A DNA stretch of 64,000 nucleotides from Streptomyces subrutilus (lineage in GTDB: Bacteria > Actinomycetota > Actinomycetes > Streptomycetales > Streptomycetaceae): assembly GCF_008704535.1 (NCBI RefSeq), contig NZ_CP023701.1, positions 744,001 to 808,000 on the forward strand, in the 5' to 3' direction. Below, piece after piece: positions 26,001-33,494 of the stretch. The position numbers and the translations under genes were made by a program. How positions within the stretch are numbered: position 1 is the stretch's first letter; each line of letters opens with the position of its first letter. Under the pieces are notes generated by a model. The model was given only the letters and a program-made list of their open reading frames with translations, made no database searches and was not told the DNA's origin.

Positions 26001-26035
26001 TGGACGCGCTGCGCCAGGAGTACGCGAACCGCTGA
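23009..26035 (+). CDS. Large tetratricopeptide-repeat-like protein paired with HSP90
   Basis: 1008 residues, highly alpha-helical. TPR-like units are clearest in the C-terminal third: DFALAPAYALLGHASSHLED, RFDRDEAHAEAADVRLQLAD, FLAQARLSLARGLRELDEHL and WDDDRPVQTLVAAETAVTLA. The N-terminal 350 residues are also helical but lack the consensus. A Gly/Ala-rich linker sits at about 500-530. The ATG immediately follows the HSP90 stop and uses GGAAGGA in the end of that gene. By analogy with TPR co-chaperones it may be the dedicated partner of the HSP90 protein, which is inference. A strong terminator follows. Confidence 0.87.
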   Translation: MLDTPEAVVEALRENDDRPHGLQRTITAEELVEAAEPFEEPDVLVTALLELMSAYEFTGEHRKSPVVFARLLKVWDTAPGAFSEWEARQVFWRFKWVTTSLLQVPEVPLATVHGWIDRMRTRYAAADHGMQPVAAMRYHTAFHTGSGVADAYDLWVTRPRTGLSDCEACETRHLAWHRVASGDDATALDVWQPVLDGGMSCSEEPQMSQARALLPLLRAGRADEARSHHLTGYRRVRGNTGMQDEVGLHLEFSALSRNEGRGLEILAENRTLFDAVGAPLARLGFLTGVEVLLARLAEDGHGDTAVAGPPGRNWSAGELLAHVRSEADRLAAAFDARNATTAVGDARRARLARRPLLEEPLPLGLRAPVTRPVATAATAADGAAPAAGTDVPEEFTALVGEARRLAAVGHPGESGLWAHVARRLADGTAAHDDRLGPQDLLDAELAEHRGYEHAKKDRDAASAAELETAAGLYERLSMPWQALSARARALAWLSASDGAAGDGSDAAAPTGGPGTGREHPGEDAVRAGLDEILREAQLLTSRAPLTGEDPSAAEAASGTEVREQRVLAYLTVLYCGAYAAYHEVVRRLPEPADAAAERFEERAGALRAEAERLSVPHHAANARQFVADLAGRRGDTKGAEEELRAALLDVDASGRPWRGSRIRAVLAQVMLARDEPAEAAELLHRALADAARYGDTDFALAPAYALLGHASSHLEDFGGAVRHLSEAAARFDRDEAHAEAADVRLQLADVLARGGQQADAVAVLESVVADEAAVALDERFLAQARLSLARGLRELDEHLAAAEEFLRLADTVAGWDDDRPVQTLVAAETAVTLALADLWEAADTAYGRAVAAHEAAPQPRLIMHMMCEFARLTVHSRGADGLDTALAHLARADAVRTSVPDDTEDFAVWYEQGAVHYRRARVLAEAERFPEALSEAEAAVAAHERGGEHGEVPRAEAVRVAALIEGNGLGRFPDAVARLRTAADRCRTAGLPEAARILDALRQEYANR

Positions 26036-26046
26036 CGGCCGCCGCC

Positions 26047-26075
26047 GGCCCGGGGCGCTCCCCACGCCCCGGGCC
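26047..26075 (+). terminator. Terminator hairpin after the HSP90/TPR operon
   Basis: GGCCCGGGGCG, a 7-nt loop and CGCCCCGGGCC form a perfect 11-bp stem 12 bp past the stop. The next gene is convergent, so it probably works in both directions. Confidence 0.75.
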
Positions 26076-26127
26076 CCGGCGCCGCGGCGGCGGGGCAGGC
26101 GTTGCGTGCACGCGAAGAGCGGGAAGG

Positions 26128-26628
26128 TCAGGCTCCGGGTCGGATCGGGCCGATGACGGTGCCGGCGGTCACCGTGAAGGGGCCTTCGGCGACGGAGGTG
26201 CCCGGGATCACTCCGTCCGGGGCCCTGAGCGTGAACGACACCTCGTCGGCCGGGATGCCGCGGTCGTGGGAGGGGACCTGGATGTCGAAGTGCACGGGCC
26301 GGCCCGGCCCGAAGGTCACCGCGGCGCTCTGGTCGCCGTACCGCCCGGCCGTGACGTCGACCGGCGTGCCGTGGTGGGCGAAGGCCACGTCGGTCGGGGA
26401 GCCGGCGAGGGTGCACGCCGCGTAGCCCTTCGGCGCGGTCAGGGTGACCCGGAAGTGGGTGTGGCCGGAACTGGCCTGGTCGCGGGCGATCTTCGCGAGG
26501 TGGTTGGCGGGCCGACAGGCCGACGGGGCGGCGCTGTCGGCCGGTGTCGCGGCCCGCGCGGTGCCCGCGCCCGCGAGGGCCGCCAGGACGGCGGCGACGA
26601 CGGCGACGGACGTGCGGTTCGTGCGCAT
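26128..26628 (-). CDS. Secreted DUF4232-type protein
   Basis: 166 residues from ATG 26628, with GAGGAGAG upstream. A Sec signal peptide (RTNRTSVAVVAAVLAALAGA followed by a cleavage site near ARA) is followed by a beta-rich domain. That domain starts CRPANHLAKIARDQASSGHT and has a second Cys in YAACTLAG, probably a disulfide pair. The order CRPA, SGHTHFRVTLTAPKGY and CTLAGSPTDV fits the DUF4232 family of exported actinobacterial proteins. Function is not known. It is in the same direction as the deacetylase gene upstream but 154 bp away. Confidence 0.82.
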   Translation of the reverse strand: MRTNRTSVAVVAAVLAALAGAGTARAATPADSAAPSACRPANHLAKIARDQASSGHTHFRVTLTAPKGYAACTLAGSPTDVAFAHHGTPVDVTAGRYGDQSAAVTFGPGRPVHFDIQVPSHDRGIPADEVSFTLRAPDGVIPGTSVAEGPFTVTAGTVIGPIRPGA

Positions 26629-26782
26629 GCTGGACTCTCCTCGGCTGGCCGACCGGTTCCGCGGGGCGCGCCCGCGGAACCGTGGATCGGCGGGATACCT
26701 GCCCGGCACTCCGCTGTGACAATGTCCCAAAAAGCCGGAGGGACACCTTTCCGAACAGTCCGCACGCATCGTCCGGTACGGC

Positions 26783-27793
26783 TCAGTACGTCCGGGCCCG
26801 CTTCGCGAAGGCCGGCGCCAGCTCCGCCTGTGCGGCGCTCGGGAAGGCGACGGTGTTCGGGTCCCCGTCCGAGACGTACAGGTTCTTGCCGGCGGCGAGC
26901 TTGTCCAGCCAGCGCGACGAGCCGAACTCGGCGTCCTCGTCCTTGGGCCCCGCCGAGCGGATCCGGGGGATCGCGCCGGGCGTGAACGCCTTCGCGAACG
27001 GCGAGACCGAGGGGTTGGCCCCCACGAGGTACACCCCGTCGTAGCGGTAGCCCGTTCCCCGCGCGGCGACCCCGGCCGGTTCGGGCATGGCGCCGAAGGG
27101 CAGGGCCAGCGAGGTCACCTGCGTGCCGGGCGCCGCCTTCTCGATCGCCTGCTGTCCGGCGGAGATGGCCCGCGCGGCGCCCGCCTGGTCCAGGGAGCGC
27201 AGGTTCTCGTGGCGGCCGGTGTGGTTGGCGACCTCGTACCCGTGGGTCTTCAGCCAGGTCAGGGCCTTGGCGGAACCCGTCGCCGAGAAGGCGTCCGCGT
27301 TGACGAAGAAGGTGGCGACCGGCTTGAACTGCGGGTGCTTCTTCGCCGTCTCCGCCATGATGGCGACCGCGGTGCCCGGCGCGGGGGTGCCGTCCGGGTT
27401 GAGGCGCACCTGGCTGTTGGTGGAGTCGTCGAAGGTGAGGACCACCGGGTGGGTGCCGGCCGGGATGTCGATGCGGCCCGTCTGGAAGTCGCGGGCGGTC
27501 ACCGGCACGTAGTTCTCCCGCGCGAGGCGCTCCAGCTCGGCCCGGAAATCGGCCGGGGTGCGGTCGTAGACCCCGGCCGGCTTCGCGCTGAGCTGGTGGT
27601 ACATCAGCACCGGCACCTGTCCGAGTTCGTTGGCGCCGACTTCGGCCGGCGCTTTCGCGCCCGCGGGTCGGACGGCCGCGGCCGAGGCGGCGGCCTGGTG
27701 TGCTCCGGTGGCCGGGGACGACCCGGTGGAGCAGCCGGTGGCGAGCAGTGCGGCGCCGGCCAGGGCGCCGAGCGGGATGAGGGGGTGGCGCAT
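26783..27793 (-). CDS. Lipoprotein polysaccharide deacetylase (NodB homology, CE4)
   Basis: 336 residues. The signal peptide ends in the lipobox LATGCS, so it is anchored on the outer membrane face. The NodB domain has VPVLMYHQLS, then VVLTFDDSTNS (catalytic and metal Asp) and YEVANHTGRHENL (metal-binding His pair, as in the PgaB-like group). Its likely job is removal of acetyl groups from an N-acetylhexosamine polymer in or on the wall. It is divergent from a putative glycoside hydrolase, so the pair probably processes one polysaccharide. The leader contains a strong imperfect hairpin (27861-27892). Confidence 0.9.
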   Translation of the reverse strand: MRHPLIPLGALAGAALLATGCSTGSSPATGAHQAAASAAAVRPAGAKAPAEVGANELGQVPVLMYHQLSAKPAGVYDRTPADFRAELERLARENYVPVTARDFQTGRIDIPAGTHPVVLTFDDSTNSQVRLNPDGTPAPGTAVAIMAETAKKHPQFKPVATFFVNADAFSATGSAKALTWLKTHGYEVANHTGRHENLRSLDQAGAARAISAGQQAIEKAAPGTQVTSLALPFGAMPEPAGVAARGTGYRYDGVYLVGANPSVSPFAKAFTPGAIPRIRSAGPKDEDAEFGSSRWLDKLAAGKNLYVSDGDPNTVAFPSAAQAELAPAFAKRARTY

Positions 27794-27860
27794 GGGAGGC
27801 CCTTTCGAGGCGGTGGTGTCGCGCCATCCCTACCTCCGGCGAGAGTCCGCGTACCGCACT

Positions 27861-27892
27861 GCCCCTGCATGGCGTAGCCGCCACGCCGGGGC
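27861..27892. promoter_or_regulatory. Stable imperfect hairpin in the deacetylase leader
   Basis: GCCCC-T-GC-A-TGGCG, loop TAGC, CGCCA-C-GC-C-GGGGC. Twelve of 14 positions pair. It lies 68-99 bp upstream of the deacetylase start, in the divergent promoter region. It may be a structured 5' leader element, but no known riboswitch class could be matched. Confidence 0.45.
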
Positions 27893-27996
27893 AGAACGCG
27901 GCGTTCGTGTGAAATACGAGCAAAACATGGCGACCGGGACATCGATGCGGCAATGAATGGAGGCAGCATCCGGCACACGGCACGAAGGACGTCAAG

Positions 27997-29622
27997 ATGT
28001 CCCCCACACGCATATCGCACTCGTCCCCCTCCTACCGTCCCCGGCGCCCGGCCCGCCGGGGCGCCCTGATAGCCACGGCCACGGCGCTCGCACTGACCGG
28101 AGCGGGCATCGGAGCCTGGACGTTCCTCGCGCCGGGTCCGGGCATCCAGGGTCTGAGCGACGGAACCGTCCTCGACGGGCGCAAGGCCGCGCAGGTCAGC
28201 GCCTACGTCTCGACCGAGGCGGCCGGCGCCAAGAACAAGCTGCACGCCACCTTGGACGGCACGGCGGTCCCGGTCACGGCCGAGGGGGCCCGCCTGAAGC
28301 TCGCCCTGCCGCGCCTCACCGAGGGCCGGCACACCCTGGTGGTGGCGGGTGACAGCAGCATCCCCTTCGCCTCGTACCGCAAGGTCGTCGGCTTCAGCGT
28401 GGACGCCACCGCCCCCAAGCTGGAGGTGGCCGCCCCCGTGGTCAAGGACGGCGCCGCCCCGGTGACCATCACCGGCCGCGCCTCCACCGACGCCGAGGTG
28501 ACCGTCAACGGCAAGAAGGTCCCCGTCGACAAGGCCGGCGCCTTCAAGGTCACGGTTCCCAAGGGCACGCCGGTCGCGACGATCGCCGCCGTGGACCGCG
28601 CCGGGAACACCACCACCCAGGACGTGTCCGCCCGCGGCCGGCGCCCCATGATCCGCGCCGCGCACATCACCGCCATCGGGTGGGGTGACGACACCCTGCG
28701 GGGCAACATCCTCTCCCTCGTCCGCAGCGGCAAGCTCAACGCCATCGAGCTGGACGTCAAGGACGAGGACGGCGAGGTCGGGTACGCGTCCCAGGTGCCG
28801 CTGGCCCGCCAGATCGGCGCGGCCAAGGGCTACTACGACGCCCGCAAGGCGGTCGCCGAGATCCACAAGGCCGGCGCGCAGGTCATCGGCCGCATCGTGG
28901 CGTTCCGCGACCCCAAGCTCGGCGCGGCGTCCTGGAAGGCCGGCAAGCGCGACCAGCTCGTCCTGACCCCGGCCGGGCAGCCCTACGACGGCGGCCACTA
29001 CGGAGCCCTCTCCTTCACCAACTTCGCCAACCCGGTGGTCCGCAAGTACAACCAGGACCTGGCCGTCGAAGCGGCCCGGCTCGGCTTCGACGACGTCCTC
29101 TACGACTACGTGCGCCGCCCGGACGGCCCGCTGTCGCACATGCGCTTCCCGGGCATCGGCGGCGCCACCCCCGAGCAGTCGATCACCTCGTTCGTCGCGG
29201 ACACCCGGACCGCGCTGCGGCCGCACGGCAAGTACCTCGGCGTCTCGGTCTTCGGCATCGCCGCGACCCGGCCCACGGAGATCGCGCAGGACATCGGGGC
29301 CCTGGTCAAGGTCACCGACTACATCGCGCCGATGGTCTACCCGTCCCACTGGGGGCCGGGTGAGTACGGGGTCGCCCAGCCCGACACCGCCCCGTACGCG
29401 ATCGTGCAGCGTTCGCTCGCCGACTTCGCCCGCCAGGCGAAGGGCACCCAGACCGAAATCGTCCCGTGGCTCCAGGACTTCTCGATGGGCAGCACCTACG
29501 GCCCGACCCAGGTGGCCGAACAGATCAAGGCCGCGGCCGCCAACAAGATGAACTCCTTCATCCTGTGGAACGCCGGCGCCCGCTACCAGGGCGCGGCGCT
29601 CCAGCAGATCGCCAAACACTGA
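27997..29622 (+). CDS. Exported putative glycoside hydrolase (DUF4015), with N-terminal Ig-like domain
   Basis: 541 residues. A basic N-terminus and one hydrophobic segment (ALIATATALALTGAGIGAWT) act as a signal anchor or signal peptide. Residues about 50-215 look like Ig-type beta domains (VDATAPKLEVAAPVVKDGAA, VTVNGKKVPVDKAGAFKVTV). The DUF4015 TIM barrel follows: NAIELDVKDEDGEVGYAS, GFDDVLYDYVRRPDG, YIAPMVYPSHWGPGEYG and FILWNAGARYQG, where the Asp and Tyr residues are typical of the site. Such proteins are suggested to cleave exopolysaccharide. It faces the deacetylase across a shared promoter region and ends in a very strong terminator. Confidence 0.85.
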   Translation: MSPTRISHSSPSYRPRRPARRGALIATATALALTGAGIGAWTFLAPGPGIQGLSDGTVLDGRKAAQVSAYVSTEAAGAKNKLHATLDGTAVPVTAEGARLKLALPRLTEGRHTLVVAGDSSIPFASYRKVVGFSVDATAPKLEVAAPVVKDGAAPVTITGRASTDAEVTVNGKKVPVDKAGAFKVTVPKGTPVATIAAVDRAGNTTTQDVSARGRRPMIRAAHITAIGWGDDTLRGNILSLVRSGKLNAIELDVKDEDGEVGYASQVPLARQIGAAKGYYDARKAVAEIHKAGAQVIGRIVAFRDPKLGAASWKAGKRDQLVLTPAGQPYDGGHYGALSFTNFANPVVRKYNQDLAVEAARLGFDDVLYDYVRRPDGPLSHMRFPGIGGATPEQSITSFVADTRTALRPHGKYLGVSVFGIAATRPTEIAQDIGALVKVTDYIAPMVYPSHWGPGEYGVAQPDTAPYAIVQRSLADFARQAKGTQTEIVPWLQDFSMGSTYGPTQVAEQIKAAAANKMNSFILWNAGARYQGAALQQIAKH

Positions 29623-29656
29623 GGCTCCGGCCGCACGCACCCGAGCGACGGCCCCC

Positions 29657-29692
29657 GTGTGGGAGGCAGGGCACGCGCCCTGCCTCCCACAC
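29657..29692. terminator. Bidirectional terminator with perfect 16-bp stem
   Basis: GTGTGGGAGGCAGGGC, loop ACGC and GCCCTGCCTCCCACAC pair without mismatch. It lies between two convergent genes (stops at 29622 and 29741). Confidence 0.88.
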
Positions 29693-29740
29693 CCCGTTGC
29701 GCGGCGGCCGGGCCCGTGCGGGATCGGAGCGCGGGCGGTT

Positions 29741-30898
29741 TCAGGAGCGGAGGTCTGCGCAGAGTCGGTCGATGTGTTCGACGGTGACGTGGGGCATGGC
29801 GATGAGGTGGGCGCGGTCGCCGACGGTCAGCAGGTTCCAGCGTGCGCAGACGGCGGCCGGCGGCGCGTCGAAGAGCACGGTGTTGCTGCCGGGGGCGCGC
29901 TCGGGGTGCAGTCCCTCCTCACGGAGCCGGCGTTCGGCGTATTGCGCCGTGGCGAGGCAGTGGCCGACCCTGCGCTTCAGGCCGGTGCGGCCCAGGCGGC
30001 GCAGTTCGTACCAGAGCAGCAGGGGGGTGAAGGCGTCGCGGGAGCCGGTGATGGTGTCGTCGTCGCTGCCCACGGCGATGCCCGGCCGGCGGATCGTCTC
30101 GACCTGGTCGGTCCGGGCCAGGACGATCCCGCAGGGGAAGGGGGCGCCGAGCATCTTGTGGCCGCTGACGGCGAGGCTGTCGGCGCCGGACTCGAAGGCC
30201 CACGGCCGCGGTTCGGGGGCGAGGGCGGCGATCAGGCCGCCGAAGGCCGCGTCGGAGTGCAGGTGGACCTCGTCCGTGCCCGCGTCGGCGAGCGCGCCGC
30301 GGATGCCCGCGAGGTCGTCCTCGGCGCCTCCGGTGGTCGTCCCGATCGTCGCGACCACCACGGCGGGACGGCCCGGGTGGGCGCGGTGGCGCCCGCGCAG
30401 TGCTCCGAGGTCCATCGCCCCGTCGGCTCCCACCTCGACGGCCTCGTAGTCCATGCGCAGCAGCCGGGCGATCTTCGGCAGGGAGTAGTGGGTGGTCCGC
30501 GACGCGTACAGGACCGCGTCGGGGAACCGCTCGCGGCCCAGGTAGCAGCCGAACAGGTTGCCTTCGGTACCGCCCGTGGTGACGTAGCCGAAGGCGTCCG
30601 GGTCCCCCGCGAGTCGGGCGAAGAAGGAGACGACCGCCCGCTCGAACGTCTTGGTGTGCAGGTGGTATTCGCTCTCCGCGTCCGGGGTGCCCACGTTGTT
30701 GCCGTGCACGTGCAGGAAGTCCGCGAGGGGCCGGTAGTCGAAGTCCAGGTTCACGGGGAAGCCGAGCATGTGGTCGCGCTCGCCCAGCATCTGCGCCGCC
30801 ACGTCCTTCAGCAGCGCGAGGTCCTGGTCCGGGCCGCCGGCGCTGCCGGTCGGGTCGTCGGGGATCCGTACGTCGTCGGCTGCGGGCAGGTGCACCAT
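29741..30898 (-). CDS. hdc: Histidine decarboxylase, PLP-dependent group II
   Basis: 385 residues. The PLP-dependent group II decarboxylase fold is shown by FGYVTTGGTEGNLFGCYLGR, the substrate/PLP strand DEVHLHSDAAFGG and the Schiff-base lysine in AVSGHKMLGAPFPCGIVLA. The short length, the FLHVHGNNVGTPDAESEYHL stretch and the MDYEAVEVGADGAMDLGAL stretch are typical of bacterial PLP-type histidine decarboxylases. It would convert histidine to histamine in the cytosol. The ATG at 30898 follows GAGAGG. An amidohydrolase lies 60 bp upstream on the same strand and is probably co-transcribed. Confidence 0.87.
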   Translation of the reverse strand: MVHLPAADDVRIPDDPTGSAGGPDQDLALLKDVAAQMLGERDHMLGFPVNLDFDYRPLADFLHVHGNNVGTPDAESEYHLHTKTFERAVVSFFARLAGDPDAFGYVTTGGTEGNLFGCYLGRERFPDAVLYASRTTHYSLPKIARLLRMDYEAVEVGADGAMDLGALRGRHRAHPGRPAVVVATIGTTTGGAEDDLAGIRGALADAGTDEVHLHSDAAFGGLIAALAPEPRPWAFESGADSLAVSGHKMLGAPFPCGIVLARTDQVETIRRPGIAVGSDDDTITGSRDAFTPLLLWYELRRLGRTGLKRRVGHCLATAQYAERRLREEGLHPERAPGSNTVLFDAPPAAVCARWNLLTVGDRAHLIAMPHVTVEHIDRLCADLRS

Positions 30899-30958
30899 GG
30901 GAGTACCTCTCGGTCCTGGAGCCGGGCGCGCGGCGTTCCCCGGCGGGGAGGGTGTCGT

Positions 30959-32167
30959 TCACGGGGGTGCGTGGCGGACCGCTCCGCCCTGCATGACGAA
31001 GTCCACGGCGCTCATCGCGTCGATGTCGCGCAGGGGGTCGCCCGGTACGGCGACGAGGTCGGCTTCGGCTCCGACGGCGAGGGTGCCGAGACCCGGGCGC
31101 CGCAGGAGCGCGCCGGCCGTGGCGGTGGCCGAGCGGAGGGCCTGCTCGGGGGTGAGGCCGGCGGTGGTCATGGCGGGGAACTCGCGCCAGTTCTGCGCGT
31201 GCGGGAACATGCCGGCGTCGGTGCCGTACGCGAGCTCGGCCCGGCAGGCGGCGACCCGGGCGCCGTGGCCGCGCAGGGTGTCCGCGTGGCGGGCGAGCTT
31301 GGCGCGTTCCTCGCCGCGGCCCGCCCAGTAGCCGTCGTCGTCGAGCCGGTCGAGGAAGAAGCCGACGGCGTGGAGCGTGGGGACGAGGAAGACGCCGCGG
31401 TCGGCGATGAGGTCGAGTACGGGGGGCGTGGCCAGGCAGGCGTGTTCGATGGAGCGGACGCCGGCGCGGACCGCGCGGGTGATGCCCTCGTCGGAGAAGG
31501 CGTGGGCGGCGCACGGCAGGCCGAGGTCCGCGGCGGCGGCGACGAGGGTGTCGAGTTCGTCCTGGGTGTAGGTGGGGCGTCCGGGTCCGTCGGTGCTGCT
31601 GGTGAGGCCGCCGGTGGCGGCGCACTTGATCCAGTCGGCCTGCAGCCGCGCCTCCAGCCGTACGCGGCGCAGCACTTCCCCGGCGCCGTCGGCCACCGCG
31701 CCGCTCTCCGCGTCGCCGGGGGCGGCCGCGTGCGGGGAGTGGTCGCCGTGTCCGGCCCGCGCCGAGATGATGTGCGGTGCGACGAGGAGGCGGGGGCCGG
31801 GGACGGTGCCGGCGCGCAGGGCGTGCCGCAGGTGGACGGTGGGCGGGTCGCGGAGCGTACTGCCGAGGTCGCGAACGGTGGTGAAACCGTTCGCGAGCAG
31901 GGCGCGGAGCACCGGCAGGGCGGCGAGGGCCTGCCCCGCGGTGGTGGGGGGCGCCGGGGCCTCCGGGGTCTGGGCGAGGTGGACGTGGCAGTCGATGAGT
32001 CCGGGCAGCAGGGTGTGGCCGGGGAGGTCGAGACGGGTGGCGCCGGGCGGGGGCAGACGGCAGTCGGTGTCGGCGATCCTGCCGTCGGCGACCAGGACGC
32101 GCGCGCCGGTGCGGGCGCGGTGACCGTCCCACCATCGGGGGGCGGTGAGCAGCACGGTGTCGCTCAA
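30959..32167 (-). CDS. Amidohydrolase family protein
   Basis: 402 residues, amidohydrolase superfamily metal-dependent TIM barrel. The first two His ligands are in LIDCHVHLAQ, the next His and Lys region is in ADWIKCAATGG and LPCAAHAFSD, a further His is in SIEHACLA and the catalytic Asp is in YGTDAGMFPH. It belongs to the imidazolonepropionase/prolidase-like group. Start: TTG at 32167, weakly supported by GGTGGG; a GTG four codons in is the alternative. Association with histidine decarboxylase suggests a linked amine or dipeptide substrate, but this is only context. Confidence 0.83.
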   Translation of the reverse strand: MSDTVLLTAPRWWDGHRARTGARVLVADGRIADTDCRLPPPGATRLDLPGHTLLPGLIDCHVHLAQTPEAPAPPTTAGQALAALPVLRALLANGFTTVRDLGSTLRDPPTVHLRHALRAGTVPGPRLLVAPHIISARAGHGDHSPHAAAPGDAESGAVADGAGEVLRRVRLEARLQADWIKCAATGGLTSSTDGPGRPTYTQDELDTLVAAAADLGLPCAAHAFSDEGITRAVRAGVRSIEHACLATPPVLDLIADRGVFLVPTLHAVGFFLDRLDDDGYWAGRGEERAKLARHADTLRGHGARVAACRAELAYGTDAGMFPHAQNWREFPAMTTAGLTPEQALRSATATAGALLRRPGLGTLAVGAEADLVAVPGDPLRDIDAMSAVDFVMQGGAVRHAPP

Positions 32168-32820
32168 GGGGTTCCCACCTGTTGGAAGCGGCCCGGGACG
32201 AGACGCTCTCCCCGCGCCGCACGTCGTCCGCCGGAGCCCTCGGGGCCGCCGGGCCCGCCGTGGTGCGTCCTGCGGCGGTGTGATCGGGACCCGGGCCGTG
32301 AAAGCCGCGTTTCCGCCCTGGTTGTGCCCGCGCGGAGAGGGCGGGAAACCGCACCCGCACCGGTCTCTCCGTCCCGAACGCCCGTTCCCCGGGCGCCCGG
32401 AGCCGTCCGGCGCTCCCGGGAACGGTGCGCGTCCGCCGTCCGTTTCCGTATTCCCCGCCGGGGAACCCCTGGGCCGTCGGGTTCCGTCCCGGGAGTGACG
32501 CTCGACGGTTCATGATTCGGCACGAGCGCGGGTACGGGACGACTGCGGTAGGACGGACACCCGGCTCGTTCGATGTCGGCGCGGATGCCTCGGCAGGCGC
32601 TCGGAACCGGCACGGGAGGAAACGTGACGCGGCAAGAGGTTCCTCTTCTGGTCTTTGCCAACATCAACAACGACACCATGATGGACACGGCGCGTCAGCG
32701 CAGCCGGAGCGCCGTGCGGACCCCGCCGGCGAGTTCCTCGACCCGCTCGCGTCCGGCGCCCATCACCAGGTAGTTCCACCGGCGCGGCGGCCGGTGCCGG
32801 TGCCGCCGCGTACCACGGCC
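32168..32820. other. 650-bp largely non-coding region
   Basis: No convincing full gene. It includes the amidohydrolase promoter region, a possible small plus-strand gene (32624-32773), and on the minus strand a short protein-like tail, RWNYLVMGAGRERVEELAGG, ending at a TGA near 32694. That tail may be the leftover C-terminus of a deleted gene. Together with the internally deleted gene next to it, this suggests local decay. Confidence 0.45.
32624..32773 (+). CDS. Possible small protein of 49 residues
   Basis: The GTG at 32624 has an excellent GGGAGGA site 3-4 nt upstream. It would encode MTRQEVPLLVFANINNDTMM followed by a Ser/Arg/Pro-rich tail. The first half has less GC-biased codons than its neighbours and a palindrome (AAGAGG-TT-CCTCTT, 32634-32647). 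The second half overlaps an antisense protein-like remnant, which argues against coding there. No family is recognised. It could be a small peptide, or simply decay. Confidence 0.25.
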   Translation: MTRQEVPLLVFANINNDTMMDTARQRSRSAVRTPPASSSTRSRPAPITR

Positions 32821-33153
32821 TCAGGACGGCCCGGCGCGGACCAGGGCGGCCGCCAGCTTCGGCAGGTCTTCGGCGTCGACGAGGCGGGCCAGTCCCCCGG
32901 GCGTCTTCGGGAGCCCGAGCTCGGCGGCCGCGTGCAGGGCCCGCTCGTCGAACGCGGGGCGCAGCCCGGCCGCGAACAGCTCGCGGGCCGCGGCGACCGC
33001 GATGTCGGCCCTGATGCGGACGGAGAACAGCACGCACAGGACGAGGAGTTGGTACAGCGGGGCGGGGGTGCCGCGCATCCGGATCCCCGCTTCCCCGGCA
33101 TGGGTCCGCCCGTGCTCCTCCCGCAGCTCCCGCACGGCCGCGCGGCGCGTCAC
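32821..33153 (-). pseudogene. HhH endonuclease-like protein with internal deletion
   Basis: 110 residues in frame. The first 65 (VRELREEHGRTHAGEAGIRM, LLVLCVLFSVRIRADIAVAA) match the N-terminus of actinobacterial HhH/endonuclease-III-like proteins of roughly 220 residues. The remainder (AFDERALHAAAELGLPKTPG) matches their C-terminus. The junction at GLR/PAFDERAL lacks the central HhH-GPD segment where the helix-hairpin-helix and catalytic residues lie. The GTG at 33153 overlaps the upstream stop by 4 nt. The deletion is in frame, so a stable small protein may still be made, but not an active glycosylase. Confidence 0.65.
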
Positions 33154-33386
33154 GGCGTGTGCCAGTGGTACCGGCCTCCGCCCACCCAGCGGACCTCGGC
33201 GGGGTCGTCCAGGTCGTGGATCGTGATGCCGAGCGCGGCTGCGGTCAGGATCACGTCGACCATCGACCGGGCGGTGCTCACCACCTCGCCGTCGACCTCC
33301 ACGATACGAAAGGGCGGGTTGCCCGGCTGCACGCCGAGCACCGTGACCCGCGCCGTCGAGATGTACGGAATCGTGCCTTCGGTCAT
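33150..33386 (-). CDS. Small hypothetical protein coupled to the HhH gene
   Basis: 78 residues from ATG 33386 with a GAGGTGAG-type site upstream. Sequence MTEGTIPYISTARVTVLGVQ through DLDDPAEVRWVGGGRYHWHT suggests a small alpha/beta fold. No catalytic motif, signal peptide or Cys is present. Its stop overlaps the start of the HhH remnant (GTGA), so the two form a small operon. I do not recognise it. Confidence 0.65.
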   Translation of the reverse strand: MTEGTIPYISTARVTVLGVQPGNPPFRIVEVDGEVVSTARSMVDVILTAAALGITIHDLDDPAEVRWVGGGRYHWHTP

Positions 33387-33494
33387 GCGCACCTCACCTC
33401 CTCCACTCCTCCACGTCACGGCCGTGCGCGGTCCCGGCTGCCGGTGCGCGGCAGTGGGGGTCGTCCGGCTTCCGCCGCCGCACCGGTCCCCGGG

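Noticed and set aside
21305..26746. A 1813-codon open frame on the minus strand
   Set aside because: It lies antisense to the HSP90 and TPR genes, has Gly/Arg/Val-rich low-complexity sequence and no domain. High GC leaves such shadow frames open.
27861..27892. Known cyclic-di-AMP (ydaO) riboswitch before the deacetylase gene
   Set aside because: Wall-modifying genes in this genus often have one, but I could not find the conserved core. Only the hairpin is reported.
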